A stretch of DNA of 64,000 nucleotides from Carpediemonas membranifera (lineage: Eukaryota > Fornicata). The number at the start of each line of letters is the position of its first letter. Position 1 is the stretch's first letter. The notes below the pieces were generated by a model. The model made no database searches, was not told the DNA's origin, and saw only the letters and a program-made list of their open reading frames with translations. Below, piece by piece: positions 10,799 to 24,746 of this stretch. Both the position numbers and the translations under genes were made by a program. The stretch covers positions 1 through 64,000 of the forward strand of contig JAHDYR010000022.1 in the NCBI GenBank assembly GCA_019828565.1. Reading direction: 5' to 3'.

Positions 10799-13034
10799 AC
10801 GCGTCAATATCCGTTAGGACTATCGCATTGCTATGTTTTAAATAAACAGTTGGGTTCTCCTTGTTCGTGCCAGTTCTTACTTAGTGCTTGAGCATGCCGG
10901 CGCAGAGAACGAAGCCCGCACGCGAACTCCGCCCTCCTTATCCCCACAACTAGTTACCTGGCCATCAAGGATCCATCCTTCGCCCGAAGGTTCAGGTAGT
11001 TCCCAGACATCCTGGCACTGCGGCCGTGGAGCCTCCGACATCACACCGTAAGAGCCATTCCTTATCCCGAAGTTACGGAACTATTTTTGCCGACTTCCCT
11101 TGCCTACGTTGTTCCACATGGCCATAGGTTTCTAACCCAGGAGACCTGCTGCGGATATGGGTACGGATCACACACGCGTTATTACTCCCCCAGCTTTTCA
11201 GGGGCTATCGGCAGGGCTCGGGACACCGCGAAAGTGCGATGCTCTTCCAGGCCGTCTATCCACCTCTCCGGTTAACCCGATTCCGTGGACATTTGACCGT
11301 TAACAAGACAAGACAATTCTTGCTCGGCCTACCGCTAGCGTCACCGGGATCGGTTGCGTTACCGCTCGAACCCGTGTGTGAGTGCAGGAATATTAACCTG
11401 CTTCCCTTTCGATACGCGGGCAAAGCGCCCGTTCAGAACCGAGTTCCCGTATCTCTTAGGACCGACTAACCCTCAACCAAACACAGTTGTTGAGGAACCC
11501 TTCTCCACTTCGGCCCCTAGGGCTTTCACCCTAGGTATTTGCTACTACCACCAAGATCTGCACTAGAGGACGCTCCACCGGTCCCTTCGGACTCGGCTTC
11601 TAAGCAACCTCCACGCCCGCCTACTTGACGCTTCGAATGAAACGCCAGCTGAGTATCGGTATTGCGGTAGCGCCATCCATTTTCGCGACTGCCTGATTCG
11701 ATTGGTGAGTTGTTACACACTCCTTAGACGTTTCCAACTTCCATGGCCACATCCCAACTGTCTATATCAGGCAACACGCTTTATGGTATCTGTAACCGCA
11801 AATTTAGGCACCTTAGCTCAGCAATCGGTTCGATCCCGAATCGCCATAGCTGCTTACCAGCAATGGCCCACTAGCCGCCACGCATTCAATCCGGTATGTC
11901 ACTTAAGCACACAACCGGCTCACACCCGTTTGAAGTTTCCGACTGAGCCGAGGAAGTTGCTTCCCCTGTCACCCCGAAAGATTTCTCGACTTGGTGTAAC
12001 TGCATAACTGACGACTGCTATCCTGAGGGAAATTTCGGCGGGAACCAGCTACTAGCCTGTTCGATGAGCATTTCACTCCATCACCCGGGTCTGAGGATCG
12101 ATTTGCACGTCAGAACCCCTTCGAACTTCCATCAGAGTTTCCCCTGACTTCGTCCTGCCCAGGCGAAGATCACAGGCTATCGGGTCCACACCCATCTGCT
12201 CAAACTCACTAGTTTCGACATGCGTCTCATCTAGCGGCCGGTGCTGCGGCCTTGCGGCTTGGCACCACTTACTTTCATTACGCCCATGGGTTTTTACACC
12301 CTTCGACTCGCAAATGAGTATGACTCCTTGGTCCGTGTTTCGAGACGGGTACTAGGCTCGCGACAACAGCACCTTGGCACGAGAGAGACGCTTCTCCGCG
12401 CTCACCGAAGCACCGCACATTTCTGTCCGGCACCAGGCTCACACGCATCCACGACATTACCCATGCTTCCAGTTCCTCTGCCCCCGTCAAGCTTCCGCTG
12501 AGGCCCACGTGCAAGCACGCACGACCCCAGTTTCCACCCAACAAAAGCAGGTGCTGCTCAACAACGCCACAAGTGACGTTGATGTTGACGCACGAACTTA
12601 GCGTTATCCTTCCAGCGGTTTCAGGTTCTATTTGACTTTCTTTTTCAAAAATCCTTTTTCACCTTTCCTTCACAGTACTTGTTCGCTATCGGTCTGGTGC
12701 ACAGTATTTAGCTTTGGATGAAGTTTACCACCCATTAAGGCTGCGATCCCAAGCAACCCGACTCGTAGAAACGGTCCCATATTCAGTCCAGTCCTTGACA
12801 GCACACAGGGCTATCACCTTCTCTGGCGGGACTTTCCAGTCCACTTATGCCAGGACGGCCTGAGGAAACCGCTCCGCACCCCGCATCGCGCACGCGTACA
12901 ACGCGTGAGCCTAAAAGGATGAGCTCTTCCCTGTTCGCTCGCCGCTACTAAGGGAATCCTAGTTAGTTTCTTTTTCCTCCACTTATTAATATGCTTAAAT
13001 CCAGTGGGTACCCTGGCCTGATTTCAGGTCAAAT
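9610..13034 (-). rRNA. 28S (LSU) rRNA, unit 2
   Basis: About 3,425 nt, with boundaries set as in unit 1. The 3' end is intact here: the conserved GATCTGTTGAGACTTATG segment precedes the spacer. It lacks the small insertions of unit 1 and agrees with units 3, 4 and 6 apart from homopolymer lengths. Confidence 0.96.
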
Positions 13035-13144
13035 TGGAATGTACGGCAGTCTACCAGACAATGAAACACCGTCTGCGCAGTTCCGCAATGTATTTGACGA
13101 CTAGCATGCTAATCGCATCCAACAGCTTTCGCTGTCATGTATCA

Positions 13145-13299
13145 ATTGACGCTGAAACAGCCCTGCCTGCCGGTTTCCCGCAGGCGCAATATGCGTTCGA
13201 GGATTCGATGTTCTCGCGTATTTGCAGTTCGCATGACATTTCGCGTTTTTGCTGCGCTCTTCATCGACGCACCAGCCGAGGCATCCCCCGCTGAAAGTT
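13145..13299 (-). rRNA. 5.8S rRNA, unit 2
   Basis: 155 nt, with the same conserved blocks as unit 1 and no apparent defects. ITS2 is 13,035-13,144 and ITS1 is 13,300-13,407. Confidence 0.95.
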
Positions 13300-13407
13300 G
13301 TATCGTTACGCGTCCGGTTTCCCGGGCGCACTGGTTGTTGTGAGTGTTAGTTACAACGGCCGAAGCCGAGGTGTTTCGCGAAGGTATCCAGGGCAAGCCC
13401 TGTATGG

Positions 13408-14039
13408 TAATGATCCAGCCGCAGGTTCTCCTACGGCTACCTTGTTACGACTTCTCGTTCCTCTAGATGCAAAATCTTGCGTAACTTCTGCGCGGGGCGT
13501 GAGCCCTGCACATCTGTCAAACTCGACATTACATCCAATCGGATCGAGCGACGGGCGGTGTGTACAAAGAACAGGGACGTAATCACCGTACGTTGATGAC
13601 GTACAGTTACTAGGAATTCCTCGTTCATGCTGAAAAAAATTTCAAGCAGCAATCCCCAGTACGAAGAAGTTTCCAAGATTACCCAACCCTTCCGAGCCAG
13701 GTTCTACTCATTCACTCCTTCAATGTATAACGCGTGTGGCCGCATCCATCTAAGGGCATAACAGACCTGTTATTGCCTCCAGCTTCCCCCACCTTGCGGT
13801 GGTTGTCCCTCTAAGAAGCGTCTACGAATACGTGATTCGCAGCGCTATTTAGCAGGCGGAGGTCTCGTTCGTTATCGCAATCAAGCAGACAAATCACTCC
13901 ACGAACTAAGAACGGCCATGCACCACTCTCCACAGAATCAAGAAAGAGCTTTCAATCTGTCAATCCTACCTGTGTCTTGGACGCGTGAGGTTCCCCGTGT
14001 TGAGTCAAATTGAACCGCAGTATCCACTTCTTGTGTGTT

Positions 14040-14085
<46 letters not shown>

Positions 14086-15184
14086 AGAACGCAAAAAAAC
14101 TTTCATTTCTGTTACGATACCGATGGGGAAAAAGACTCGCTCACCGATCCCGAGTCCGAATCGTTTACGGCTGGAAGTACAGAGGTGTCTAATCTCCTTC
14201 CATCCTCCAGCTTTCGTTCTTGACCAATGGAAATGAACTTGCGAAACGCTTTCGCTTCCGGATGTCCTCCTTGGATCTGCGCATTTCACCGCTCCCCAAG
14301 GAATACAAATCGCCCCATTCACTCCTATTAATCATTACTGCTGTCCTGCAAACCAACGAAATAAGACGCAGTCTTATTCTATTATCCCATGCTGAAAAGT
14401 TCAGGCTTACGCCTGCTTTGAACACTCCCATTTACTCATGGTAAACGGCACGTTTTTCCTGCGAACCCAAATGAATGGGCCCGTAGTTCCGCGTGCATAA
14501 GCGCAGCCCTAAGGGTCACCCCAACAATGTTGGGGAACCCTGAAGCTACGCCGAGTTCCGGCTACGAGCTTTTTTTAACTGCAGCAGCATTTGCATACGC
14601 TTCAGGAGCTGGAATTACCGCGGCTGCTGGCACCAGACTTTCCCTCCTGTAGCTCCTCGTTAAGGTTTTTTTAGATTGTACTCATTTCGATTGCATGACT
14701 GAAAAAGCCACGCATCGATATTTCTTGTCACTACCTCGCCCTGTGGGCATTGGGTAATTTGCGCGCCTGCTGCTTTCCTTGGAAATGAAAGCTGAATCCC
14801 ATGCTTTCTCTTCGGAGTCGTTCCCTAAAACCCCGTATCCGTCACAAGCTTGGTAGGCCCCGATCCTACCAACGGTACTTGATAGAGCAGAAGGTCGAGT
14901 GGCCCGTCGCCGCTCAAGGCGTGCGATCCGCTGAATTATTATGATTCACCAAACGCCCGAAGGCGGGAGGCTTAATCTAATAAGTGCCGAGGTTGCCCTC
15001 GTTTACAGCACGTATTAGCATCAGCTTTTTCCGATGTTATCCACTTCGGAGTAGGGATGGCCACGGAGATTCCAACTGATTGCCCAGCTGTCCGCAGTTT
15101 CGACGTATAGAGTCTCATACTTAGTTCACTTGCATGGCTTAATCTTTGAGACAAGCATATGACAACTGGCAGGATCAACCAGAT
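13408..15184 (-). rRNA. 18S (SSU) rRNA, unit 2
   Basis: About 1,777 nt, from ATCTGGTTGATCC (15,184 downwards) to GGATCATTA (13,408). The 3' decoding block reads the canonical GTCGTAACAAGGTAGCC. It differs from other copies mainly in homopolymer lengths. Confidence 0.97.
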
Positions 15185-18100
15185 GACGATCTGTGCCGAC
15201 ACTGTTTGCGAACAGCGAATTACGACATGCACGCTGCGAAGGCCTCAAGGCCGTCCATTACGCGTGCTACGAACGTTTTTCTAGCGTTTCCATCGCCGGC
15301 AAGCCGACCATGTTTCGTGAAGGTACGTTTCTCAACGTGCTGGAAGCTTCCGACGAACGATGTCCGCCGAAAACCACCCCAAGACGGTTCGCATTGAGCT
15401 TTCGCTCGGCGCTTTCCGTCCTGTTTCTTGCTAATAGCAACGCTACTAGCTAGCAATGCAACCAACCCGCGTTCAGCGCGCCCGTTTGTCGACGGTCGTC
15501 TTACGAACCATTCCTTACAGTCAGTCCGTAACTTTCGCTACGAACCTTTCCATTCGGAAAGTGGGTCTCTCAGAATTCCTTTCGGAACCCTAAGCATGAG
15601 AGAGCTTTTTCGCTGTTTTTTTCACTTTCGCTACTTCAGTTTACTAACTACCTCTCTCATAGGTACCAACGCGGAATTTTTTTGAAAACTCCAGTTTGAT
15701 CGAGTACGCATGCTCACGGGGGAGCTGGGAGGTGCCCCATTGCCGATTCGGGAGCAATGTTGGGGTGAAAAAAAGAGGACTGTGATATTGCCGAGGCACA
15801 ATTTTTTTAATTTAAGTGCCTTTTTCCGGGCATAGTCAACGCTGGTCAAAAAAAGTGACTCGGACCTCCCCCGTAGTTTTTAGCTAGAAATGATCCTCAG
15901 GAACTCTCAGCTACCACCTCCGACTAGAACTAGTCGAGTCGTTGCCCCCTCGGAGCGACCTAAAACTGCCATCGAGCTCAGCGGCCGGGGAAGTGCAGCC
16001 AGTGATTCGGGATTGAAACAAGCCCCGTCTGGTACATAACTACGCTTTATAGTAATGGTGGTTGGTGGGCTGAGGTCCTTGTTGACCAAGGAAGACTGAA
16101 AAAAAATGTCTTTTTCTTTGAATAACTCAGGCAGACCTGGAGCTGGCAACCGTTGTCTCACCCATCCTAGAGGGCTTATATAGCTCTAGTAATGGGTGCA
16201 GAGACAGCTCTATCGCTTGCTTATTGGGTGAGCTGAGGTCGCTCAAAGTTGGGATCCGCGAGGTCGACCCCCCAAGGAGGCTTTTTTTAGAACCGTGCCA
16301 ATTGCCGATCACATAACTACTATAGGTATAAGGATGCATGGTAGAGTGGCTAGCCTCAGGTTTATTCCTGGCGGCCAGACTGGATGGTGCTTGCCTGTCA
16401 CTTGACGCGATCAAAGATAATTAAAGAAAGCATCTGTATTGGGTAGCGTGTGTACCATACGTCTTTCTATGTCCTATAGTGTTGTGTTTTTGCCATTGGT
16501 TTGGCTCCAGCTCGCATCTGCCCGTCGTTGGAGATCGCTCTTGGCGGGACCAAAATCGACCTTGATCGCGACCGTGTGAACGCTGTAGACATTCTAGATG
16601 GCTTAAAGTGCCACCATCGCTCTAACTAAGCTTACTAATTGGGTTGGTGGTACTGGTTGTGTCAGCGGACACTTTGATTCAGTCAAACTGAAGTCAGCCT
16701 GGCGCTTCCAGAAATCGGTCAGTAGAGATGCCAGACACGAGCAAGTGCACAGATAGTCCTAATACTGGCTCTAGAGCATGGATTCACTGCGTGTCCCGCG
16801 CTCCCACACCTCAAAGGTCTTGACTGGAACACGGATTTCGACCATCTCAAAAAGTGACCCGCCCAAGTGTCAGTATTCACTCAGTCCACTAACATCCCAG
16901 TGTTTAGCCCAATCCAAGTCTATTGCCCCACTTTCAGCCCTCTACGACGTCCCAACTGAATTCCGAAAGTGGCTGTCCGAAGGCTCCGGGCCGCTGAACC
17001 GGGTGAAACTGACCATCGAGTTCAGGCCTGGCTCCTGGGCAAATGCACTCTATATGGCCCTAGATGGCGGCGTTATGGTCACGGATCCGAGGTCTGAGGT
17101 CTGATGGAGTCAAGTCGAGTCGGTCGAAATTCACTTTTCGCCTAGAGCCGCTGGAGTGTCAGTGTGCACCCAGCCCACGTCCATCCTAGTTTTTAGACGT
17201 ATCTAAGGCTATTGCCCCACTTACAGTCTCTGGCTGGGTGTCATCCGAATTCAGTGGTTGCCGAACTTGGTGCTCCAGCGTCGCCACCGCGATCACGGCT
17301 GACACTGAGTTCAAAGCTGTTAGTGGGGCAATCGCACTCTATCCAGGCCTAGTAGCTGTAGTTACGCCAGTGGGTGCAGGCTGAGGGTGTATTGAGTCAA
17401 ACTGAGTCGTCATTTTTCGACGACTCCAGAAATTAAGGTTGGGAGTTTAAAAAAAATAAATATGGGTCAGCCATCCTGTATGAGCTTCTCTTACAGTGCA
17501 ATGGTGTGAGTTTCAGCCCTCTCCGACCTCTACTCGTCATGTTCGATGTCGGTCGAAATCGAAGATCGGATTGACTCCAAACGCATACTTCCAGTGTGCG
17601 CCCGCTGGTAATGGCCCGGATCCAGATGGTGGGGGCTATACAAGCATTATGGCAGAGCGACAGCGATTCGATGGTAGTAGTCGAGGTGACGGCATCGCTC
17701 AGCTTCGGACCCGCAGTCTCGGGACGATTTCGAAAGTCGAGGTGAATATGTCACCAACCAAATTGATGGTCGATATAGCTTCGGAATGGGCTCTAAAGCA
17801 TGCATGCACGCACCATTTTTGAGTGATGGAGTCTGGGATGACATGGGGTCTGACCGACCCAGACCGATTTTTGCTGTGTGCCAAAGGGCCGGCCTCCCCG
17901 GCCTGCCCTTACACACGCTTAGTCCTTCCCCTCCCCCGCGTCGACTGCCCCGGGCTCCGCCCTCGCAGCTGCGCTACTCGGGAATTTGGTCGGCTCAACC
18001 TTGGAATCGACGTATCTCACGAAGGAGGGAGTAGTTGAGCTCCCGCGCTGCGCCAGGGGTGTTTTAAAGCGGTTAGATAAGCATGCTCCCGCAGTTTTTA

Positions 18101-18412
18101 GGACCCAATTCGGCCTGTAGCCCGAGTTCTGCCCAAATTGGTATTCGATTTACATATTACAGGGGGCGGGGCCCGGTATACATGCCGGGATGGTGGGCTA
18201 GTCTTTCTTTCTTTCCCCCCTCTCTTCTCCTCTCCTCTCCTTCCCTCTCTCCCGGCGTTCCGGACGGGCTGGGGGCAAGGTTGGGCTGACTGACGGCTGG
18301 CTGACTGAACGAATGAAAAGAATGGCAGAGAGAACGGCTACAGGTATGCAATGAAAGGGCGCTGAACACGATGGCGCATAGTGTGGGCGATGAACGGGCG
18401 CAAAAGGCAAAA
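15185..18412 (-). other. Long intergenic spacer with 5' ETS, unit 2
   Basis: Same layout as the spacer of unit 1. Spacer type B: it has GGCTTAAAGTG (16,600), CTTCTCTTACAGTGCAATGG (about 17,485), GGGACGATTTCG (17,720) and GGTGAATATG (about 17,741), where units 1, 4 and 5 differ. No supported protein gene. Confidence 0.85.
16159..16198 (-). promoter_or_regulatory. Nested palindrome with TATATA core, unit 2
   Basis: Identical to the element in unit 1, about 975 bp upstream of 18S. Role inferred from conservation and position only. Confidence 0.35.
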
Positions 18413-18531
18413 GTCTACGACATCCCGTATTCCCGAGTGGTCTCCCACCTCAGTACTGACGAGACCAGTCGAGACTTAACTTCGGTATTCGGAATGGGTA
18501 CCAGTGCTTTCCTCGATGTGTGGCCGTAGAC
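18413..18531 (-). rRNA. 5S rRNA, between units 2 and 3
   Basis: 119 nt, complete, with boxes A and C intact and a downstream TTTT run. It matches the consensus of the array. Confidence 0.95.
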
Positions 18532-19170
18532 AATAGCAGTGTTTTTAGGGGAGGTGGAAGGGCGAAATGGAGGGACAATGGGTGCAAAAAGCGCTGGAAG
18601 CCTGGGGCTGCAGTGCTGGCTGAGGGTGAATTGATGTTGTATAGATAGTTGAATGACGGTAGAGAGCGGTAGAGTACGGTAGGAGCAGTGCGGGTGCGGT
18701 AGCGAGTTCGCTTCGATTTCACCTAGACGTAAGCGGATTTCAGGTCGAGTAGAAAGCTTCGAAAGGCCTTCTATTCGGCCTATTAGACCGTGTGAAAGCG
18801 TGTGTGGAAGGGCTATTCAGTAGGTGAAATAGCGGGTGAGATGGCTTTTTCGAAAGCTTCGAAAGGCTTTCTATTCGACCTTTTTCCCATAGCTGTAAGC
18901 GGGATTTCGTTGGCTATAAGGCTTTCGACTCATGGGCTTTTTCCCACAATGACATAGCCTTTCTATTCAGCTAATAGCCTGCTATTCACAGGCATTGTTC
19001 AAGTGGAGAGAGCACTCTGCAGCACTACTCCCCGTGGTATTGCAGGCTTTCGATAGGCTTTCGCCTTCTCTCCGCCTGCAGGACTGAGGGCACTTGGCCT
19101 CACCCTCACCCCCTCGCCACGGCTCTGCCATGACGGTTGTGGAGCCACTACGTCTGTAGCAGCAGTAAGT
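18532..19170 (-). other. Short spacer downstream of 28S, units 2/3
   Basis: 639 bp with the same elements as the first short spacer. It has one local difference (TTTTTAGGGGAGGTGG near 18,542 in place of TTTTTGGGAAGTGG). No protein gene. Confidence 0.85.
18771..18987 (-). terminator. GAATAG cluster, units 2/3
   Basis: All five GAATAG hexamers (rRNA sense) are preserved with the same spacing as in the first short spacer. Candidate Pol I terminator or fork barrier, inferred only. Confidence 0.4.
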
Positions 19171-19554
19171 GATCGAGTCGACGGCATAAGTCTCAACAGA
19201 TCGCGCTAAAGAGCGCTCTACTGCGAACAACAGCCGTGACCAAAACCAATCGTCTGTAGGTGATCGTAATGCTCGGAAGTCCTCTTATTGAGGGAACACG
19301 CCGCACGTTTCTCGCGCAGCGCGTGAACCCCACTGTGGTCTACGATGCAGCCAGAAGGCTGCAACTAATCGTACTCAACTGACCTCAACGAACTTCGTGT
19401 GGCTCGAGGGTGGTTTCCAGCTTAGAGGCGTTCAGCTGTAAACCTGAGTGCGTAGCGTCGCAACACTGTCCTTTCGAACAATTGCTATACCAGAAGCACT
19501 GCACGTCGGTTCCTCTCGTACTTGGACGCGCTTCTCTCACCACACTTGCAACAC

Positions 19555-19606
<52 letters not shown>

Positions 19607-19711
19607 GTTACCGGGTGAACAATCCGACACTTTGCGCTTTCTGCAACGCAATGATAGGAAGAGCCGACATCGAAGAATCAAAAAAAGCAACGTCGCTATG
19701 AACGCTTGGCT

Positions 19712-19743
<32 letters not shown>

Positions 19744-20234
19744 TCTGACACCTCTAGCTTAAAAACTTGTAAAAAGCAAAAAGGATCGATAGGCCACGAT
19801 TTCTCGGTTGGTACCAGTACTGAAGGTCCCAATCAGGCGAGCTTTTCCCCTTTTGGTCCACGAAAGGTTTCTGTCCTTTCTGAGCTCACTTTAGGACACG
19901 GACGCTATTTTTTTTCATCCGTGTACCGCCCCAGTCAAACTCCCCACCTGCTGATGTCCCTAGCTTAGATCGCCGAAGCTTATATCCAAAAAGACGTGGT
20001 AACACGTTTCTATCCAACTAGGTAAGCAGAGGGATACTAGGAGTAGTGGTGTTTCATTGTTGGCCGAAGCCTCCCACTTACGCTACACCTCCCAGATCCC
20101 TCCGCAACAGCAGACTAGAGTCAAGCTCAACAGGGTCTTCTTGCCCCGGTGTTGCACCCTTGCCCGTTCCCAAGGCTGTGGGTTCGCTGGAATGTAGGCA
20201 GGGACAGTGAGAACCTCATTGATCCATTCATGCA

Positions 20235-20308
<74 letters not shown>

Positions 20309-20325
20309 AAGTGAATCTCTTCACC

Positions 20326-20356
<31 letters not shown>

Positions 20357-22594
20357 ACGCGTCAATATCCGTTAGGACTATCGCATTGCTATGTTTTAAA
20401 TAAACAGTTGGGTTCTCCTTGTTCGTGCCAGTTCTTACTTAGTGCTTGAGCATGCCGGCGCAGAGAACGAAGCCCGCACGCGAACTCCGCCCTCCTTATC
20501 CCCACAACTAGTTACCTGGCCATCAAGGATCCATCCTTCGCCCGAAGGTTCAGGTAGTTCCCAGACATCCTGGCACTGCGGCCGTGGAGCCTCCGACATC
20601 ACACCGTAAGAGCCATTCCTTATCCCGAAGTTACGGAACTATTTTTGCCGACTTCCCTTGCCTACGTTGTTCCACATGGCCATAGGTTTCTAACCCAGGA
20701 GACCTGCTGCGGATATGGGTACGGATCACACACGCGTTATTACTCCCCCAGCTTTTTCAGGGGCTATCGGCAGGGGCTCGGGACACCGCGAAAGTGCGAT
20801 GCTCTTCCAGGCCGTCTATCCACCTCTCCGGTTAACCCGATTCCGTGGACATTTGACCGTTAACAAGACAAGACAATTCTTGCTCGGCCTACCGCTAGCG
20901 TCACCGGGATCGGTTGCGTTACCGCTCGAACCCGTGTGTGAGTGCAGGAATATTAACCTGCTTCCCTTTCGATACGCGGGCAAAGCGCCCGTTCAGAACC
21001 GAGTTCCCGTATCTCTTAGGACCGACTAACCCTCAACCAAACACAGTTGTTGAGGAACCCTTCTCCACTTCGGCCCCTAGGGCTTTCACCCTAGGTATTT
21101 GCTACTACCACCAAGATCTGCACTAGAGGACGCTCCACCGGTCCCTTCGGACTCGGCTTCTAAGCAACCTCCACGCCCGCCTACTTGACGCTTCGAATGA
21201 AACGCCAGCTGAGTATCGGTATTGCGGTAGCGCCATCCATTTTCGCGACTGCCTGATTCGATTGGTGAGTTGTTACACACTCCTTAGACGTTTCCAACTT
21301 CCATGGCCACATCCCAACTGTCTATATCAGGCAACACGCTTTATGGTATCTGTAACCGCAAATTTAGGCACCTTAGCTCAGCAATCGGTTCGATCCCGAA
21401 TCGCCATAGCTGCTTACCAGCAATGGCCCACTAGCCGCCACGCATTCAATCCGGTATGTCACTTAAGCACACAACCGGCTCACACCCGTTTGAAGTTTCC
21501 GACTGAGCCGAGGAAGTTGCTTCCCCTGTCACCCCGAAAGATTTCTCGACTTGGTGTAACTGCATAACTGACGACTGCTATCCTGAGGGAAATTTCGGCG
21601 GGAACCAGCTACTAGCCTGTTCGATGAGCATTTCACTCCATCACCCGGGTCTGAGGATCGATTTGCACGTCAGAACCCCTTCGAACTTCCATCAGAGTTT
21701 CCCCTGACTTCGTCCTGCCCAGGCGAAGATCACAGGCTATCGGGTCCACACCCATCTGCTCAAACTCACTAGTTTCGACATGCGTCTCATCTAGCGGCCG
21801 GTGCTGCGGCCTTGCGGCTTGGCACCACTTACTTTCATTACGCCCATGGGTTTTTACACCCTTCGACTCGCAAATGAGTATGACTCCTTGGTCCGTGTTT
21901 CGAGACGGGTACTAGGCTCGCGACAACAGCACCTTGGCACGAGAGAGACGCTTCTCCGCGCTCACCGAAGCACCGCACATTTCTGTCCGGCACCAGGCTC
22001 ACACGCATCCACGACATTACCCATGCTTCCAGTTCCTCTGCCCCCGTCAAGCTTCCGCTGAGGCCCACGTGCAAGCACGCACGACCCCAGTTTCCACCCA
22101 ACAAAAGCAGGTGCTGCTCAACAACGCCACAAGTGACGTTGATGTTGACGCACGAACTTAGCGTTATCCTTCCAGCGGTTTCAGGTTCTATTTGACTTTC
22201 TTTTTCAAAAATCCTTTTTCACCTTTCCTTCACAGTACTTGTTCGCTATCGGTCTGGTGCACAGTATTTAGCTTTGGATGAAGTTTACCACCCATTAAGG
22301 CTGCGATCCCAAGCAACCCGACTCGTAGAAACGGTCCCATATTCAGTCCAGTCCTTGACAGCACACAGGGCTATCACCTTCTCTGGCGGGACTTTCCAGT
22401 CCACTTATGCCAGGACGGCCTGAGGAAACCGCTCCGCACCCCGCATCGCGCACGCGTACAACGCGTGAGCCTAAAAGGATGAGCTCTTCCCTGTTCGCTC
22501 GCCGCTACTAAGGGAATCCTAGTTAGTTTCTTTTTCCTCCACTTATTAATATGCTTAAATCCAGTGGGTACCCTGGCCTGATTTCAGGTCAAAT
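19171..22594 (-). rRNA. 28S (LSU) rRNA, unit 3
   Basis: About 3,424 nt and nearly identical to unit 2. The expansion of the run in AGCTTTTTCAGGGG (near 20,752) and the extra G at 20,777 look like homopolymer errors shared with unit 4. Confidence 0.96.
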
Positions 22595-22704
22595 TGGAAT
22601 GTACGGCAGTCTACCAGACAATGAAACACCGTCTGCGCAGTTCCGCAATGTATTTGACGACTAGCATGCTAATCGCATCCAACAGCTTTCGCTGTCATGT
22701 ATCA

Positions 22705-22859
22705 ATTGACGCTGAAACAGCCCTGCCTGCCGGTTTCCCGCAGGCGCAATATGCGTTCGAGGATTCGATGTTCTCGCGTATTTGCAGTTCGCATGACATT
22801 TCGCGTTTTTGCTGCGCTCTTCATCGACGCACCAGCCGAGGCATCCCCCGCTGAAAGTT
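22705..22859 (-). rRNA. 5.8S rRNA, unit 3
   Basis: 155 nt, matching unit 2. ITS2 is 22,595-22,704 and ITS1 is 22,860-22,967. Confidence 0.95.
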
Positions 22860-22967
22860 GTATCGTTACGCGTCCGGTTTCCCGGGCGCACTGGTTGTTG
22901 TGAGTGTTAGTTACAACGGCCGAAGCCGAGGTGTTTCGCGAAGGTATCCAGGGCAAGCCCTGTATGG

Positions 22968-23614
22968 TAATGATCCAGCCGCAGGTTCTCCTACGGCTAC
23001 CTTGTTACGACTTCTCGTTCCTCTAGATGCAAAAATCTTGCGTAACTTCTGCGCGGGGCGTGAGCCCTGCACATCTGTCAAACTCGACATTACATCCAAT
23101 CGGATCGAGCGACGGGCGGTGTGTACAAAGAACAGGGACGTAATCACCGTACGTTGATGACGTACAGTTACTAGGAATTCCTCGTTCATGCTGAAAAAAA
23201 TTTCAAGCAGCAATCCCCAGTACGAAGAAGTTTCCAAGATTACCCAACCCTTCCGAGCCAGGTTCTACTCATTCACTCCTTCAATGTATAACGCGTGTGG
23301 CCGCATCCATCTAAGGGCATAACAGACCTGTTATTGCCTCCAGCTTCCCCACCTTGCGGTGGTTGTCCCTCTAAGAAGCGTCTACGAATACGTGATTCGC
23401 AGCGCTATTTAGCAGGCGGAGGTCTCGTTCGTTATCGCAATCAAGCAGACAAATCACTCCGCGAACTAAGAACGGCCATGCACCACTCTCCACAGAATCA
23501 AGAAAGAGCTTTCAATCTGTCAATCCTACCTGTGTCTTGGACGCGTGAGGTTCCCCGTGTTGAGTCAAATTGAACCGCAGTATCCACTTCTTGTGTGTTC
23601 TTCCGTCAATTCCT

Positions 23615-23646
<32 letters not shown>

Positions 23647-24746
23647 AGAACGCAAAAAAACTTTCATTTCTGTTACGATACCGATGGGGAAAAAGACTCG
23701 CTCACCGATCCCGAGTCCGAATCGTTTACGGCTGGAAGTACAGAGGTGTCTAATCTCCTTCCATCCTCCAGCTTTCGTTCTTGACCAATGGAAATGAACT
23801 TGCGAAACGCTTTCGCTTCCGGATGTCCTCCTTGGATCTGCGCATTTCACCGCTCCCCAAGGAATACAAATCGCCCCATTCACTCCTATTAATCATTACT
23901 GCTGTCCTGCAAACCAACGAAATAAGACGCAGTCTTATTCTATTATCCCATGCTGAAAAGTTCAGGCTTACGCCTGCTTTGAACACTCCCATTTACTCAT
24001 GGTAAACGGCACGTTTTTCCTGCGAACCCAAATGAATGGGCCCGTAGTTCCGCGTGCATAAGCGCAGCCCTAAGGGTCACCCCAACAATGTTGGGGAACC
24101 CTGAAGCTACGCCGAGTTCCGGCTACGAGCTTTTTTTAACTGCAGCAGCATTTGCATACGCTTCAGGAGCTGGAATTACCGCGGCTGCTGGCACCAGACT
24201 TTTCCCTCCTGTAGCTCCTCGTTAAGGTTTTTTTAGATTGTACTCATTTCGATTGCATGACTGAAAAGCCACGCATCGATATTTCTTGTCACTACCTCGC
24301 CCTGTGGGCATTGGGTAATTTGCGCGCCTGCTGCTTTCCTTGGAAATGAAAGCTGAATCCCATGCTTTCTCTTCGGAGTCGTTCCCTAAAAACCCCGTAT
24401 CCGTCACAAGCTTGGTAGGCCCCGATCCTACCAACGGTACTTGATAGAGCAGAAGGTCGAGTGGCCCGTCGCCGCTCAAGGCGTGCGATCCGCTGAATTA
24501 TTATGATTCACCAAACGCCCGAAGGCGGGAGGCTTAATCTAATAAGTGCCGAGGTTGCCCTCGTTTACAGCACGTATTAGCATCAGCTTTTTCCGATGTT
24601 ATCCACTTCGGAGTAGGGATGGCCACGGAGATTCCAACTGATTGCCCAGCTGTCCGCAGTTTCGACGTATAGAGTCTCATACTTAGTTCACTTGCATGGC
24701 TTAATCTTTGAGACAAGCATATGACAACTGGCAGGATCAACCAGAT
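22968..24746 (-). rRNA. 18S (SSU) rRNA, unit 3
   Basis: About 1,779 nt, with canonical 5' and 3' ends and a canonical decoding block. One extra T lies in the very conserved GAATTGACGG region (plus strand near 23,614), probably a homopolymer error. Confidence 0.96.
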